Positions 7,108-20,130 are shown, numbered from the stretch's first letter. The stretch is DNA of 64,000 nucleotides from Nocardioides sp. 1609 (GCF_004522105.1 NZ_SPUJ01000003.1:682001-746000), one strand, 5' to 3'. Notes: generated by a model from the letters alone, not told the origin. Numbers and translations: made by a program.

Positions 7108-10100
7108 ATGGCCGACGACATGGACCTCCTGCGCCAGCTCGTCCACGAGCACCTCGACGGACTCTTCGACCGGGGCACGCTGCACCGCGCCCAGGTCTAC
7201 GTCGACGAGCGGCTGGTGTCGGCGCCGACGATCGTGGCCGAGTCCGAGACGCACCTCACCGCCAGCGCCCGGGTGCACTCCTCCGCCGGCGCGCCCTACC
7301 TCACGCGCCTCACCGTCCGTCTCGCTCCCGGCCTCCTCGACCTGACGACCATCTGCAGCTGCCCGGTGCGCTTCGACTGCAAGCACGGCGCCGCGCTGGC
7401 GATGGTGCTGGCCGCCGGGTCCGACGAGCCGGCGGGCGACGACTGGCGACGCCGGTTCGACGTCCTGCTCGACGAGCTCGGCGACCTCGCGCCGCCCGCG
7501 GTCGACCCGACGCCGCTGGCGCTGCAGCTGACCTGGGGGGTCAGCCACGACCGCTACCGCTACTCGCAGGCACCCGACCTCCGGCTGCGCCCGATGCGGA
7601 TGGGCAAGCGCGGCCGGTGGATCAAGTCTGGCATCGCATGGTCCGACCTCCCCGGGGCGCGGATGCGCCGCGAGCACCTGGCCGCGCACCTCGACGTCCT
7701 GGCCTCGATGGCGAGCGGGCTCGAGCGGCACGGCGGCTACTGGTACGCCGGGCGCGAGCCGAGCGCGGGCGACTTCGGCCCCGACGTCGTCCCGCTGCTC
7801 GTCGAGGCCCGCTCGGCCGGCGTCCAGCTCCTCCTCGAGGGCGTCGACGTCGTGGAGCTGGTCGACAAGCCCGTGGCCCCGGTCGCCGACCTGTCCACCG
7901 GTGGCCCCACCGACGGCCCCACCGGCGGCACGACCGACGGCCCCACCGACGGCACGACCCGCCTGGTCGTCGGTCTCGACCACGACGGCCGGGTCTGGCA
8001 CGGTGACCGGGTCCGGTTCTGGGGCGAGCCCGCCCACACCGCGCTCCTGCACACCGGCGAGGGCACGATCGCGCTGGCCCGGCTCGCGCAGCGCCTGCCC
8101 CGCGGCCCGGTCCGGGCCATCACCGGCGACCCGGTCGAGATCCCGCCCGGCGCCGGGGGCGACCTCGCCACCGGCGTCGAGCGACTGCGCCGACTGGTGC
8201 CGCTCGGCTCCCGCGACGGCAGCGTCGTGGTGCCGGAGCCGGTCCGTCCGCGCCTCCGGCTCACCGTCGTCTGGCACGGCGCCGACCGGGCCGAGCTCGC
8301 CTGGTCGTGGCGCTACGGCGACCACGAGGTCGCCCTCGACCAGCCCGACGCCGTCCGCGACCACCGCGCCGAGCGCGACCTCGTCGCCGCGCTCCCCCAG
8401 CCGCCCGACACCGGGCGCCGCGAGGTCGCCGGCGTCGACGCGCTCCACCTCACCCTCCTCGAGCTGCCGGTCTGGCGCGACTGCGACGACGTCGAGGTGG
8501 TGGAGGTCGGCGCGCCCACCGTCCGGGAGGCGGTCGCGGAGCCCGAGATCCGCTTCGACCTCGCGGCGCCGAGCGACGGTGCGGTCGACGCGACCACCGA
8601 CTGGCTCGACCTCGCGGTCTCCATCACCGTCGAGGGCGAGCACGTGCCGCTCGCCGCCGTCCTCGCCGCGCTGACCCTCGGCGACGAGCTGGTCATCCTC
8701 CCGAGCGGCCTGTTCTTCAGCACCGACCGGCCCGAGTTCGCCCGTCTCGCGGCCCTCGTGCAGGACGCCGCGACGCTGCGCGAGCGCGACGACGACGACC
8801 GGATCAGCGTGGGCCGCCACGACCTCGGCACGTGGGCCGAGCTCGCCGACCTCGGCGTGGTCGACGACCAGGCCGAGGAGTGGGTGCGCCGCGCGCGGGC
8901 CCTCCGCGACCTGGTCGACCTGCCGCGGCCCGAGCCCACGGGCGTCGTCTCGACGCTGCGCGGCTACCAGCGTGACGGCTTCCACTGGCTCGCGTTCCTG
9001 TGGCAGCACGGGCTCGGCGGGATCCTCGCCGACGACATGGGCCTCGGGAAGACCCTCCAGGTGCTCACCCTGGTGGCCCACGCCCGCGCCACCGGCCCCG
9101 CCGTGCGCCCGTTCCTCGTCGTGGCGCCGACCAGCGTCGTGCCCGGCTGGGTCGACGAGGCCGCGCGCCACACCCCGGGGCTCCGGGTGCGCGCGGTCAC
9201 GGCGTCCGCGGCGCGCCGTCCCGGGACCATCGCCGACCTCGCCGCCGACGCCGACGTCGTGGTCACCAGCTACACCCTCCTGCGCCTCGACGGCGACGAC
9301 TACGCCGCCGTCGCCTGGGAGGGCCTGGTGCTCGACGAGGCCCAGCAGGTGAAGAACCACCGGAGCAAGGCCTACGGCGTGGTGCGGCGCCTCGACGCCC
9401 GGTTCCGGGTGGCGGTCACCGGCACGCCGTTCGAGAACCGCCTGCTCGAGCTGTGGTCCCTGCTGTCCATCGTCGCCCCGGGCATCTACCCGCACCCCCG
9501 CTCGTTCCTCGAGCACGTCGTCCGCCCGGTCGAGGACGACGGCGACGAGGCCGCGCTGCGCCGCTTCACCCAGCGGATCAAGCCCTTCGTGCTGCGCCGC
9601 ACGAAGGAGCTGGTGGCCGCCGACCTGCCGCCGAAGCAGGAGCAGGTGCTGACCGTCGAGCTCACGCCGCGCCACCGCAAGGTCTACGACACCCACCTGG
9701 CCAGGGAGCGGCAGCGGATCCTGGGCCTGGTCGACGCCGACTTCGACGGCAACCGGGTCGCCATCCTCGCCGCCCTCACCAAGCTGCGGCAGCTCGCGCT
9801 CGACCCCGCGCTCGTCGACGAGGCCCACGGTGACCTCGGCTCGGCCAAGCTCGACCTGCTCCTCGACCACGTCCACGAGCTCGTCGCCGAGGGGCACCGG
9901 GCGCTGGTGTTCTCCTCGTTCACCGGCTACCTCCGGCGGGTGCGCGACCGGTTGGGGGCCGAGGGCGTCGCGACGACCTACCTCGACGGATCGACCACCG
10001 AACGTGCCGCGGTGATCGCCCGGTTCCGGCAGGGTGACGCCCCGGTGTTCTTCATCAGCCTCAAGGCCGGCGGAATCGGGCTCACCCTCACCGAGGCCGA

Positions 10101-10344
10101 CTACGTCTTCGTCCTCGATCCCTGGTGGAACCCCGCGGCCGAGGCCCAGGCCGTCGACCGGGCGCACCGCATCGGCCAGGAGCGGACGGTGATGGTGTAC
10201 CGCCTCGTCGCCGGCGACACCATCGAGGAGAAGGTGATGGCACTCAAGGAGCGCAAGGCCGCCCTGTTCGCCCGGGTCGTCGACGGCGAGGGCGCCACGG
10301 CGCGGGGCATCGACGCCGCCGACATCCGCGCCCTCTTCGACTGA
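7108..10344 (+). CDS. SWIM zinc-finger SNF2-family helicase
   Basis: The protein has 1078 aa. A SWIM motif (C83-x-C85-x5-C91-x-H93) near the N-terminus is a DNA- or protein-binding zinc finger. A Thr/Gly/Pro/Asp low-complexity stretch lies near 266-285. The SNF2 ATPase follows: Walker A DDMGLGKT (642-649), DEAQ box (743-746), then helicase C with LVFSSF, ISLKAGGIGLTLTEA and DRAHRIGQ. It should use ATP to translocate on duplex DNA or remodel protein-DNA complexes. Bacterial SWIM-SNF2 proteins are known but their physiological role is poorly defined. It is probably monocistronic and is followed by a hairpin. Confidence 0.92.
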   Translation: MADDMDLLRQLVHEHLDGLFDRGTLHRAQVYVDERLVSAPTIVAESETHLTASARVHSSAGAPYLTRLTVRLAPGLLDLTTICSCPVRFDCKHGAALAMVLAAGSDEPAGDDWRRRFDVLLDELGDLAPPAVDPTPLALQLTWGVSHDRYRYSQAPDLRLRPMRMGKRGRWIKSGIAWSDLPGARMRREHLAAHLDVLASMASGLERHGGYWYAGREPSAGDFGPDVVPLLVEARSAGVQLLLEGVDVVELVDKPVAPVADLSTGGPTDGPTGGTTDGPTDGTTRLVVGLDHDGRVWHGDRVRFWGEPAHTALLHTGEGTIALARLAQRLPRGPVRAITGDPVEIPPGAGGDLATGVERLRRLVPLGSRDGSVVVPEPVRPRLRLTVVWHGADRAELAWSWRYGDHEVALDQPDAVRDHRAERDLVAALPQPPDTGRREVAGVDALHLTLLELPVWRDCDDVEVVEVGAPTVREAVAEPEIRFDLAAPSDGAVDATTDWLDLAVSITVEGEHVPLAAVLAALTLGDELVILPSGLFFSTDRPEFARLAALVQDAATLRERDDDDRISVGRHDLGTWAELADLGVVDDQAEEWVRRARALRDLVDLPRPEPTGVVSTLRGYQRDGFHWLAFLWQHGLGGILADDMGLGKTLQVLTLVAHARATGPAVRPFLVVAPTSVVPGWVDEAARHTPGLRVRAVTASAARRPGTIADLAADADVVVTSYTLLRLDGDDYAAVAWEGLVLDEAQQVKNHRSKAYGVVRRLDARFRVAVTGTPFENRLLELWSLLSIVAPGIYPHPRSFLEHVVRPVEDDGDEAALRRFTQRIKPFVLRRTKELVAADLPPKQEQVLTVELTPRHRKVYDTHLARERQRILGLVDADFDGNRVAILAALTKLRQLALDPALVDEAHGDLGSAKLDLLLDHVHELVAEGHRALVFSSFTGYLRRVRDRLGAEGVATTYLDGSTTERAAVIARFRQGDAPVFFISLKAGGIGLTLTEADYVFVLDPWWNPAAEAQAVDRAHRIGQERTVMVYRLVAGDTIEEKVMALKERKAALFARVVDGEGATARGIDAADIRALFD

Positions 10345-10347
10345 GGC

Positions 10348-10375
10348 CGGTCCGGAGCGGGACGTCTCCGGGCCG
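10348..10375 (+). terminator. Hairpin after SNF2 helicase gene
   Basis: A ten-base-pair stem including one G-U pair (10348-10357 with 10366-10375) and an 8-base loop lies four bases after the helicase stop codon. There is no T-run. Confidence 0.5.
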
Positions 10376-10428
10376 ATCCGGGCCTGCGTACTCAGGCGGT
10401 GTCGGCCCCGCCCGGCGAGGGTAGGCAC

Positions 10429-11217
10429 ATGCCCATGATCGCGCCGCTGGCCGCCGACCGCTTCCAGTCCTTCAGCACCGAGCACCTCGCCCTGATGGGC
10501 GTCGCGGTCCTCGGCTGCGTCGCCGCGGTGGCCCTCGGACGCCGCCTCGCCCGCGGTGACGCAGGCACCGAGACCCGGGTGCGCCGAGGGCTCGCGCTGG
10601 CGATCCTCGCCTTCACGATCCCGCTGCAGGTCCTCCAGCTGCTCCCGGGCGACTTCGACCTCGGCACGTCGCTTCCGCTCCAGGTCTGCGACCTGAGCTG
10701 GATGCTGGCGGCCCTCGCCCTGTGGACCCGCCACCCCGGCGCCTGCGCGCTGCTCTACTTCTGGGCCACGACGCTCGTCACGCAGGCGATCGTGACGCCC
10801 TCGCTGCAGGAGGCGTTCCCCGACCCGCGGTGGTGGATGTTCTGGGGCATGCACTTCGCCAGCGTCTGGGCGATGGTCCTGCTCGTCACGCTCGGCGAGC
10901 GCCCGACCTGGCGCGGCTACCGCGTCGCGGTCGCAGTCACGTTCGGCTGGGTGGTCGCCATGATGACGTTCAACGCGGTCTCCGGCGCCAACTACGGCTA
11001 CCTCAACCGCAAGCCGTCGGTCAGCTCCCCGCTCGACCTGCTCGGTCCCTGGCCCGGCTACGTCGCGATCGAGATCGCGGTGATCGCCACCGCCTGGGCG
11101 CTGCTGACCCTGCCCTGGGTCCTCGGCCGCCGCACGCCGTCCCATGCCGACCGCGCCGACCGCGCCGACCGCGCCGACCGAGGCGACCGCCGCGGCCTGC
11201 GCGACGCGGCCGTCTAG
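10429..11217 (+). CDS. YwaF-like integral membrane protein (TIGR02206 family)
   Basis: The protein has 262 aa from ATG 10429, chosen because a GAGGG-like sequence precedes it; ATG 10435 is an alternative. It has about six or seven hydrophobic segments and family features such as LPLQVCDLSWMLAALAL, DPRWWMFWGMHF and SGANYGYLNRKP. The family is named after Bacillus YwaF and has no assigned function. The C-terminus is a charged tail of ADR triplets encoded by a 9-bp repeat. It overlaps the convergent transporter gene by 4 bp at the stop codons. Confidence 0.85.
   Translation: MPMIAPLAADRFQSFSTEHLALMGVAVLGCVAAVALGRRLARGDAGTETRVRRGLALAILAFTIPLQVLQLLPGDFDLGTSLPLQVCDLSWMLAALALWTRHPGACALLYFWATTLVTQAIVTPSLQEAFPDPRWWMFWGMHFASVWAMVLLVTLGERPTWRGYRVAVAVTFGWVVAMMTFNAVSGANYGYLNRKPSVSSPLDLLGPWPGYVAIEIAVIATAWALLTLPWVLGRRTPSHADRADRADRADRGDRRGLRDAAV
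11146..11181 (+). repeat. 9-bp in-frame tandem repeat
   Basis: Four copies of GCCGACCGC-type units (the last with one change) encode the ADRADRADRADR tail of the YwaF-like protein. The array lies at the cytoplasmic C-terminus. Confidence 0.8.
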
Positions 11218-12386
11218 GTCGCTCGGGCCGGACGCGTCGCCAGCACGGCGAGCGCGGCCGGCACCATCAGCAGCGCCACGACCTGGAGTGCCGGCAGGGT
11301 GCCGACCCGGTCGCCGAGGGAGCCGAGCAGCGGCGGCCCGCCGAGGAAGGCCGCGTACCCGATCGTCGACACCACGCTGACGCGGGCGGCGGCCCGCGCG
11401 GGGTCGTCGGCGGCCGCGCTCATCCCCACCGGGAACCCCAGCGAGGCGCCCATCCCCCACGCGACGATCCCGACCACGACCACCGGCCACACCTGGCCGT
11501 GCACGACCAGGAGCAGACCGGTCGCCGACAGCGCCGCGGTCGCCCACAGGCAGGGAGCACGACCCCAGCGGTCGAGCACGACCGGGCCGAGCAGCCGCCC
11601 GAGCGTCATCGCCGACACGAAGAGCGCGAACCCGCCGACGCCGACCCAGTGCTCGACGTCGTAGCCGTCGACCAGCGCCAGCGTCAGCCAGTCGTTCGCC
11701 GATCCCTCCGCCACGGCGAAGGCCAGCACCATCACACCCACCAGGAGCGTGCGGGGCTCGCGCCAGGCGGCCGCGCTGCCGGACGGCGCCGGGTCGGGCT
11801 CGACCGGCAGGAACGTCCGGGTGGCCAGCAGCACCGCGGCGAGCACGGCCACGCCCAGCACCACCAGGTGCAGCGCCATGCTCACCCCCAGCGCGACCAC
11901 CGCGACCCCGAGCAGCGCCCCGAGCACCGTGCCGAGGCTGAACCCGGCATGGAAGCGCGGCATGATCGTGCGGCCGAGCCGCCGCTCGACCTCCGCACCC
12001 TCGAGGTTCATCGCGACGTCCCAGGCGCCGATGCCGGCGCCCTGGGCGACCAGCCCCGCCGCCGCGACGGGCACCGAGCCGGCGACGTCGGCGGCCACGG
12101 CGGCCAGCGCCATCCCGGCCACGCTCAGCACCCCTGCGGAGCGGACGACGGCGGCCGCCCCGAAGCGAGCGACCAGGGCGCCGCTCGTGGGCAGCGCGAC
12201 CAGCGAACCGACCGCGATCATCAGCAGCAGCACGCCGAGGCCGCCGTTGCTCAGGTCGAGACCGGAGCGCAGGTCCGGGACGCGTGAGACGAAGCTCGCG
12301 AACAGCCCGCCGTTGAGCCCGAAGACGAGTCCGACCGCGGTCCGCGCACGGATCAGCGACACCGGGGCGGACGCCGGGCCGCTCAC
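11214..12386 (-). CDS. MFS transporter
   Basis: The protein has 390 aa with twelve predicted transmembrane segments and no large loops. Family hallmarks include LNGGLFASFVSRVPDLR at the start, GAWDVAMNLEGAEVERRLGR after helix 4 and FHAGFSLGTVLGALLG. These resemble the YbjJ-type group of MFS proteins, so export of a small molecule is likely but the substrate is unknown. The GTG start overlaps the stop of the DUF2550 gene as GTGA, which indicates translational coupling. Confidence 0.87.
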   Translation of the reverse strand: MSGPASAPVSLIRARTAVGLVFGLNGGLFASFVSRVPDLRSGLDLSNGGLGVLLLMIAVGSLVALPTSGALVARFGAAAVVRSAGVLSVAGMALAAVAADVAGSVPVAAAGLVAQGAGIGAWDVAMNLEGAEVERRLGRTIMPRFHAGFSLGTVLGALLGVAVVALGVSMALHLVVLGVAVLAAVLLATRTFLPVEPDPAPSGSAAAWREPRTLLVGVMVLAFAVAEGSANDWLTLALVDGYDVEHWVGVGGFALFVSAMTLGRLLGPVVLDRWGRAPCLWATAALSATGLLLVVHGQVWPVVVVGIVAWGMGASLGFPVGMSAAADDPARAAARVSVVSTIGYAAFLGGPPLLGSLGDRVGTLPALQVVALLMVPAALAVLATRPARAT

Positions 12387-12823
12387 CTGTCCCAGTCGGT
12401 GCCGGGAGGTCGGGCCTCCAGCCAGGACTGGAAGCCGGTCAGGGAGGCGGCACCGAGCGCGAGCTCGACCTCACCGGCGGCCGACTGGCACACGATGACG
12501 ACGTGGTCGGGGTAGAGCGACATCTGCTCGGTCCCGAGCGGTGCCCGGCGGCCGTCGTAGCTCAGGGCCTCGCGCGCCCAGACCCGCTTGGGGCGCGGCG
12601 AGAGCGAGAAGAGCCGGAACCACTCGAGTCGCTCGCCGGAGTAGCGGCCGACCCCGAGAACCCAACCGCGTCCGTCCCCGGAGGGACGGACGCGGTGTGA
12701 GAGCTCGATGGTGCCGTGGTGGCGCGTGATGAGGCGACGACGGACGACGAGGGCCAGGCCGTAGAGCAGGATCAGGATCAGGATCGCGCCGGCGACGTCG
12801 ACCACCCACTGCCACCACGCCAT
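12383..12823 (-). CDS. DUF2550 membrane-anchored protein
   Basis: The protein has 146 aa: one N-terminal transmembrane segment (about residues 4-26) followed by a basic stretch (RRRLITRHHG) and a soluble domain with WVLGVGRYSGERLEWFRLFSLSPRPKRVW. DUF2550 genes sit directly after atpC in many actinobacteria, as here (48-bp gap). The function is not known. The conserved location suggests a link to the ATP synthase or to the membrane, but this is inference only. Confidence 0.88.
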   Translation of the reverse strand: MAWWQWVVDVAGAILILILLYGLALVVRRRLITRHHGTIELSHRVRPSGDGRGWVLGVGRYSGERLEWFRLFSLSPRPKRVWAREALSYDGRRAPLGTEQMSLYPDHVVIVCQSAAGEVELALGAASLTGFQSWLEARPPGTDWDR

Positions 12824-12871
12824 GTCGCTGAGCCGCCCCCTCTGCCTCGGAGGACCAACCCTAGCGGTGGG

Positions 12872-13264
12872 CTAGCGGGCCTTCTCGACCGCCCTGATGC
12901 GAGCCTCTGCCCGCCGGATCCGCCGCTCGGTCTCGTCGGGCGCGGCGTCGCCGCCCCGGGCCTCGTCGAGGTCGATCCGGGCCTGGTCGACGTTGATGTC
13001 CTCGGCCAGGACGGCGTGCTCGGAGAGGATCGAGACCCGGTCGCCGGCGACCGAGAGGAAGCCACCGTCGACGGCGGCGACGACCACGTCGCCCTCGTCG
13101 CCGGTGATCTCCACGACGGCGTCGGTGAGCAGCGACAGGAGCGGCGCGTGTCCACGCAGCACACCGACATCGCCCTCGACGGTGCGTGCGATCACCATCG
13201 TCGCCGAGCCGGACCACACGGTCCGGTCGGCGGCGACCAGCTCGACCTGCAGGGTGTCAGCCAT
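12872..13264 (-). CDS. atpC: ATP synthase F1 epsilon subunit
   Basis: The protein has 130 aa, starting at ATG 13264, one base after the atpD stop. The N-terminal beta barrel is recognisable (VELVAADRTVWSGSATMVIARTVEGDVGVLRGHAPLL), followed by a shortened C-terminal helical part ending RRAEARIRAVEKAR. Epsilon links the c-ring to gamma and can inhibit ATP hydrolysis. It is the last subunit gene of the operon. Confidence 0.96.
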   Translation of the reverse strand: MADTLQVELVAADRTVWSGSATMVIARTVEGDVGVLRGHAPLLSLLTDAVVEITGDEGDVVVAAVDGGFLSVAGDRVSILSEHAVLAEDINVDQARIDLDEARGGDAAPDETERRIRRAEARIRAVEKAR

Positions 13265-13265
13265 G

Positions 13266-15642
<2,377 letters not shown>

Positions 15643-15643
15643 G

Positions 15644-17281
15644 TCAGCCCCGCTTCTGCTTGACGATCTGCTCCTGCTCGAGCTCGTCGTCCTCGAGCGC
15701 CTCGGCGGCAGCCTCGTGGCCGACCTTGATCGAGCCTCCCTCGGAGGTCTCGAACTGGTCGAGGAACGAGTTGTAGGCGTCCTCGAGCCCGGCCTCGTCC
15801 TCGAACTTCTGCGACTCGCGGATGGCGGCGAGGATGCCCTCGTGGCTGCGCCGCAGGTAGTCGAGGAACTCCTGCTCGAAGCGCAGCACGTCACCGGTGG
15901 GCACGCGGTCGAGTCGACCGGTGGTGCCGATCCAGAGCGAGACGGTCATCTCCTCCAGCGGGTACGGCGAGTAGGCCGGCTGCTTGAGCAGGGCCATCAG
16001 TCGCTGACCGCGCTCGAGCTGCTGGCGCGAGGCCGCGTCGAGGTCGGAGGCGAACATCGCGAACGCCTCCATGGCGCGGAACTGCGCCAGGTCGACCTTG
16101 AGCGAGCCGGTGACGGCCTTCATGGCCTTGGTCATCGCCGAGCCGCCCACGCGGGAGACCGAGACGCCGACGTCGATGGCCGGGCGCTGGTTGGCCGCGA
16201 ACAGGTCCGACTGCAGGAAGATCTGGCCGTCGGTGATCGAGATGACGTTGGTCGGGATGAACGCCGAGACGTCGTTGGCCTTGGTCTCGATGATCGGGAG
16301 CCCGGTCATCGAGCCGGCGCCGAGGTCGTCGGAGAGCTTCGCGCACCGCTCGAGCAGCCGGCTGTGCAGGTAGAAGACGTCACCCGGGTAGGCCTCGCGG
16401 CCCGGCGGGCGACGCAGCAGCAGCGACACCGCACGGTAGGCCTCGGCCTGCTTGGTGAGGTCGTCGAACACGATGAGGACGTGCTTGCCGTCGTACATCC
16501 ACTGCTGGCCGATGGCCGAGCCGGTGTAGGGGGCGAGGTACTTGAAGCCAGCGCTGTCGGAGGCCGGGGACGCGACGATCGTCGTGTACTCCAGCGCGCC
16601 GGCCTCCTCGAGGGCGCCACGCACCGAGGCGATGGTCGAGCCCTTCTGGCCGATGGCGACGTAGATGCAGCGGACCTGCTTCTTCGGGTCGCCGGTCTCC
16701 CAGTTCTGCTTCTGGTTGATGATCGTGTCGATGCAGATCGTGGTCTTGCCGGTGGCGCGGTCGCCGATGATGAGCTGGCGCTGGCCGCGGCCGATCGGGG
16801 TCATCGAGTCGATGGCCTTGATGCCCGTGGCGAGCGGCTCGTGGACCGACTTGCGCTGCATGACGGTCGGGGCCTGCAGCTCGAGCGCGCGGCGTGCCTC
16901 GGCCTCGATGTCGCCGAGGCCGTCGATCGGGTTGCCGAGCGGGTCGACGACGCGACCGAGGAACTTGTCGCCCACGGGGACCGAGAGGATCTCGCCGGTG
17001 CGGCGGACCGTCTGGCCCTCCTCGATGCCGTCGAAGTCACCGAGGATGACGACGCCGATCTCGCGGGTGTCGAGGTTGAGGGCCAGGCCACGGGTGCCGT
17101 CCTCGAACTCGAGCAGCTCGTTGGCCATGCACGACGGCAGACCGGCGACGCGGGCGATGCCGTCACCGGCCGAGGCGACCGTGCCGACCTCTTCCTTGCT
17201 GGCCGCGTCCGGCTGGTAGTCGGCGACGTACTTCTGCAGCGCGTCGCGGATCTCCTCCGGACGGATGGAGAGCTCCGTCAT
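15644..17281 (-). CDS. atpA: ATP synthase F1 alpha subunit
   Basis: The 545-aa protein starts at ATG 17281. It has the non-catalytic nucleotide site with Walker A GDRATGKT at residues 173-180 and the motif [18 protein letters not shown] that carries the Arg finger region. The C-terminus has an acidic-basic extension ([19 protein letters not shown]), typical of actinobacterial alpha subunits, which in mycobacteria helps suppress ATP hydrolysis. A gap of 80 bp separates it from atpH. Confidence 0.98.
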   Translation of the reverse strand: MTELSIRPEEIRDALQKYVADYQPDAASKEEVGTVASAGDGIARVAGLPSCMANELLEFEDGTRGLALNLDTREIGVVILGDFDGIEEGQTVRRTGEILSVPVGDKFLGRVVDPLGNPIDGLGDIEAEARRALELQAPTVMQRKSVHEPLATGIKAIDSMTPIGRGQRQLIIGDRATGKTTICIDTIINQKQNWETGDPKKQVRCIYVAIGQKGSTIASVRGALEEAGALEYTTIVASPASDSAGFKYLAPYTGSAIGQQWMYDGKHVLIVFDDLTKQAEAYRAVSLLLRRPPGREAYPGDVFYLHSRLLERCAKLSDDLGAGSMTGLPIIETKANDVSAFIPTNVISITDGQIFLQSDLFAANQRPAIDVGVSVSRVGGSAMTKAMKAVTGSLKVDLAQFRAMEAFAMFASDLDAASRQQLERGQRLMALLKQPAYSPYPLEEMTVSLWIGTTGRLDRVPTGDVLRFEQEFLDYLRRSHEGILAAIRESQKFEDEAGLEDAYNSFLDQFETSEGGSIKVGHEAAAEALEDDELEQEQIVKQKRG

Positions 17282-17361
17282 CGTGGTTCCTTCTCTCTTG
17301 GTTCGTGCGTCGTGTGTGGGCCGGACCAGGGACGTGGCGGCCAGTGGGGCAGGTGGCTGGG

Positions 17362-18173
17362 TCAGCCGGCGATCTTGCGGCGGGCGTCGTCGAGGCGGCT
17401 CGCGACCGTGCCGTCGATGACGTCGTCACCGATCTCGACACGGATCCCGCCGAGGACGGTGGGGTCGACCAGCAGGTTCAGGTGCACCGGCCGGCCGTAC
17501 TGCGCCGACAGGACGTCGGCGAGGCGACGCGTCTCGGCGTCGGTGAGCTCGCGCGCGACCCGGACGGTCGCCACGCCCTCCCCGTGCACCTCGGCCGCGG
17601 TGCGCTGGTAGGCGGCGAGCGCGACCGAGACGGTGCGGTAGCTGCCGGAGAGCGCCTGCTGGGCCAGGGTGATCGTGGACGGGAGCGCCCTGCCGCCGAG
17701 CAGGACGGCGATCAGGCCGCCCTTGTCGTCGGCCGAGCGCGCCGGGTCGGAGAGCGCGTCGCGCAGCTCCGGGTTGTCCTTGACCGCCTGGGCGAAGGCG
17801 AACAGCTCGTCGGCCAGGCGACCCGAGTCGGTGCCGGCCGCCTTGACGAGGGCGACCACGCTCAGGTGCTCGAGCGTGTCGGCCAGGTCACGCGGCGCCG
17901 TCCACTTGCGGCCGACGGCCGAGGTGAGGACGGCGAGCGCGCCGTCGGACACCTTGCCGCCGAAGACCTCCCCGACGAGGCCCTTCTTGGCCTCGGCGGG
18001 GATCGACGCGTCGGAGGCGAAGCGCCGCAGCGCGGCCTCGGACCGCAGCGTCGAGGCGATCGTGAACAGCCCGTCGGCCACGGTCGCTGCCGAGGTCGAG
18101 TCGCCCAGGTTGCTCCCGAGCTCGTCGGTGAGGACGGCGGCGGAATCCGCCGATGCTCCGCGCAGGTCCATCA

Positions 18174-18174
<1 letters not shown>
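17362..18174 (-). CDS. atpH: ATP synthase delta subunit
   Basis: The 270-aa protein is longer than the usual 180 aa, as is normal in actinobacteria, where delta carries an extra N-terminal helical region. The conserved C-terminal part reads [39 protein letters not shown]. Delta ties the b-subunit stalk to the top of F1. Two ATG codons are adjacent; the first overlaps the atpF stop as TGATG, giving coupling, so 18174 was chosen. Confidence 0.96.
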
Positions 18175-18752
<578 letters not shown>

Positions 18753-18779
18753 CTACGGCGTGGCGTCGTCAGAGCTCGG

Positions 18780-18983
18780 TCAGAGCACGAAGGCGAGGGC
18801 GATACCGATGATGGCGAGCGCCTCGGCGAGCGCGAAGCCCAGGATGGCGATCGACTGCAGGCGGCCCTGGGCCTCCGGCTGACGAGCGACACCACTGATG
18901 TAGGCGGCGAAGATCAGGCCGATGCCGATGCCCGGCCCGATGGCGGCCAGGCCGTAGCCGATCATGTTGAGGTTGCCGTCCAC
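18780..18983 (-). CDS. atpE: ATP synthase Fo c subunit (c-ring)
   Basis: The 67-aa proteolipid is two transmembrane helices joined by the polar loop ARQPEA. The proton-carrying acid is Glu 54 in [12 protein letters not shown], and the first helix has the Gly-rich packing motif [13 protein letters not shown]. Oligomers form the rotating ring. The start is GTG at 18983 with AAAGGAAA upstream. Confidence 0.97.
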   Translation of the reverse strand: MDGNLNMIGYGLAAIGPGIGIGLIFAAYISGVARQPEAQGRLQSIAILGFALAEALAIIGIALAFVL

Positions 18984-19031
18984 GGCGATTTCCTTTCGGT
19001 TGGTACTACTCAGTGCAGGTCAGTGGGTGGA

Positions 19032-19847
19032 TCAGTGCTCGTCCGCCAGAGCGCCCTGGATGTACATGGCGTTCAGGAGGACGAAGACGTAGGCCTGGAG
19101 GAACTGGATCAGCACCTCGAGGATGGCCACGGCGATGAACATCAGCCAGGCCAGGATGCCGACCGGGGCGTACCCGATGGGCTGGTGGACCAGGATGTAC
19201 TCGCCGCCGAGGGCGAACAGGATCAGCAGGAGGTGGCCGGCGAACATGTTGGCGAACAGACGCAGGGCCAGCGTGACCGGCCGCACCAGGATGTTCGACA
19301 TGAACTCGAGCGGGATCAGCAGCAGCAGGATCGGACCGCCGACGCCCGACGGCACCGACTGGAGCTTGAAGTAGCCCGCGAAGCCGTGCTTGCGGATGCC
19401 GACCAGGTTGTAGACCACCCAGCTCATGATCGCCAGGGAGTAGACCATCCCGGAGCGTGAGAACGTCGGGAACTGCAGGAACGGGATCGAGGCCATGAAG
19501 TTGTTGAACAGCACGAAGAAGAACAGCGCGAACAGGTAGGGCACGAAGCGCTGGAAGTCGTGGCTGCCGATGATGTCGCGACCCAGGGAGTTGCGGACGA
19601 AGCCGTAGCCCTGCTCGCCGATGTACTGGAACTTGCCCGGCACCATCGCCCGCTTGCGCGAGGCGAGGTAGAACACGGCGAAGACCAGGATGCCCGCGAG
19701 CACGACCTGGAGCATCGGCTTGGTGACCCCGAGCACCCACTCCTGGCCGAAGAGGTGGAACGTCCCGAAGTCGCCCCCGATCGGCGGCAGGTTGAAGTCC
19801 CCAGGGCCCGGTGGGACGAAGGGGTCTTCGGTGATGAGTCGGCTCAC
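19032..19847 (-). CDS. atpB: ATP synthase Fo a subunit
   Basis: The protein has 271 aa with about six membrane helices. The essential Arg is in LALRLFANMFAGH, which faces the c-ring Glu during proton transfer. FFVLFNNFMASIPF and AVAILEVLIQFLQAYVFVLL are further conserved helices. The GTG start at 19847 has AGGAGA upstream at good spacing. It is the first core subunit gene of the operon. Confidence 0.97.
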   Translation of the reverse strand: MSRLITEDPFVPPGPGDFNLPPIGGDFGTFHLFGQEWVLGVTKPMLQVVLAGILVFAVFYLASRKRAMVPGKFQYIGEQGYGFVRNSLGRDIIGSHDFQRFVPYLFALFFFVLFNNFMASIPFLQFPTFSRSGMVYSLAIMSWVVYNLVGIRKHGFAGYFKLQSVPSGVGGPILLLLIPLEFMSNILVRPVTLALRLFANMFAGHLLLILFALGGEYILVHQPIGYAPVGILAWLMFIAVAILEVLIQFLQAYVFVLLNAMYIQGALADEH

Positions 19848-19872
19848 CGTGTCTCCTGAACGTTGGTCGCTG

Positions 19873-20130
19873 TCATGTACGTGTGCTGGTGCTGCTGCCG
19901 GATCCCTCCGGGTCGTCGCCCGGGGCCGGCGGACCGAAGCTGCCGAACCGGGCCCAGGTCATGTACAACCCCAGGCAGGCGCCGACGAGGATCCCTACGG
20001 CCACCATGAAGCCCGTCCCCCACCAGCGATCGAGCAGCCACCCGATCACTCCGTAGAGAAGGACACCGGCCACGAGGTATCCGAAGGCGTTCCACGGATC
20101 GCCTCGAGGTGTGTCGTCTGACTGCCTCAT
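19873..20130 (-). CDS. AtpZ/AtpI-like small membrane protein
   Basis: The 85-aa protein has two hydrophobic helices separated by the conserved turn DRWWGTGF, and a Ser/Thr-rich tail. It matches the AtpZ/AtpI type found before atpB in many ATP synthase operons, where such proteins help c-ring assembly or Mg2+/Ca2+ passage. A TATCGT hexamer lies ten bases before its ATG, so an internal promoter with a very short leader is possible. Confidence 0.85.
   Translation of the reverse strand: MRQSDDTPRGDPWNAFGYLVAGVLLYGVIGWLLDRWWGTGFMVAVGILVGACLGLYMTWARFGSFGPPAPGDDPEGSGSSTSTRT

Noticed and set aside
6970..11547. A very long open frame (over 1500 codons) on the minus strand opposite the SNF2 helicase and YwaF-like genes.
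   Set aside because: Its translation is Gly/Arg/Val/Asp-rich low complexity without domains, and it mirrors real genes on the plus strand. Long antisense frames are expected at this GC content.
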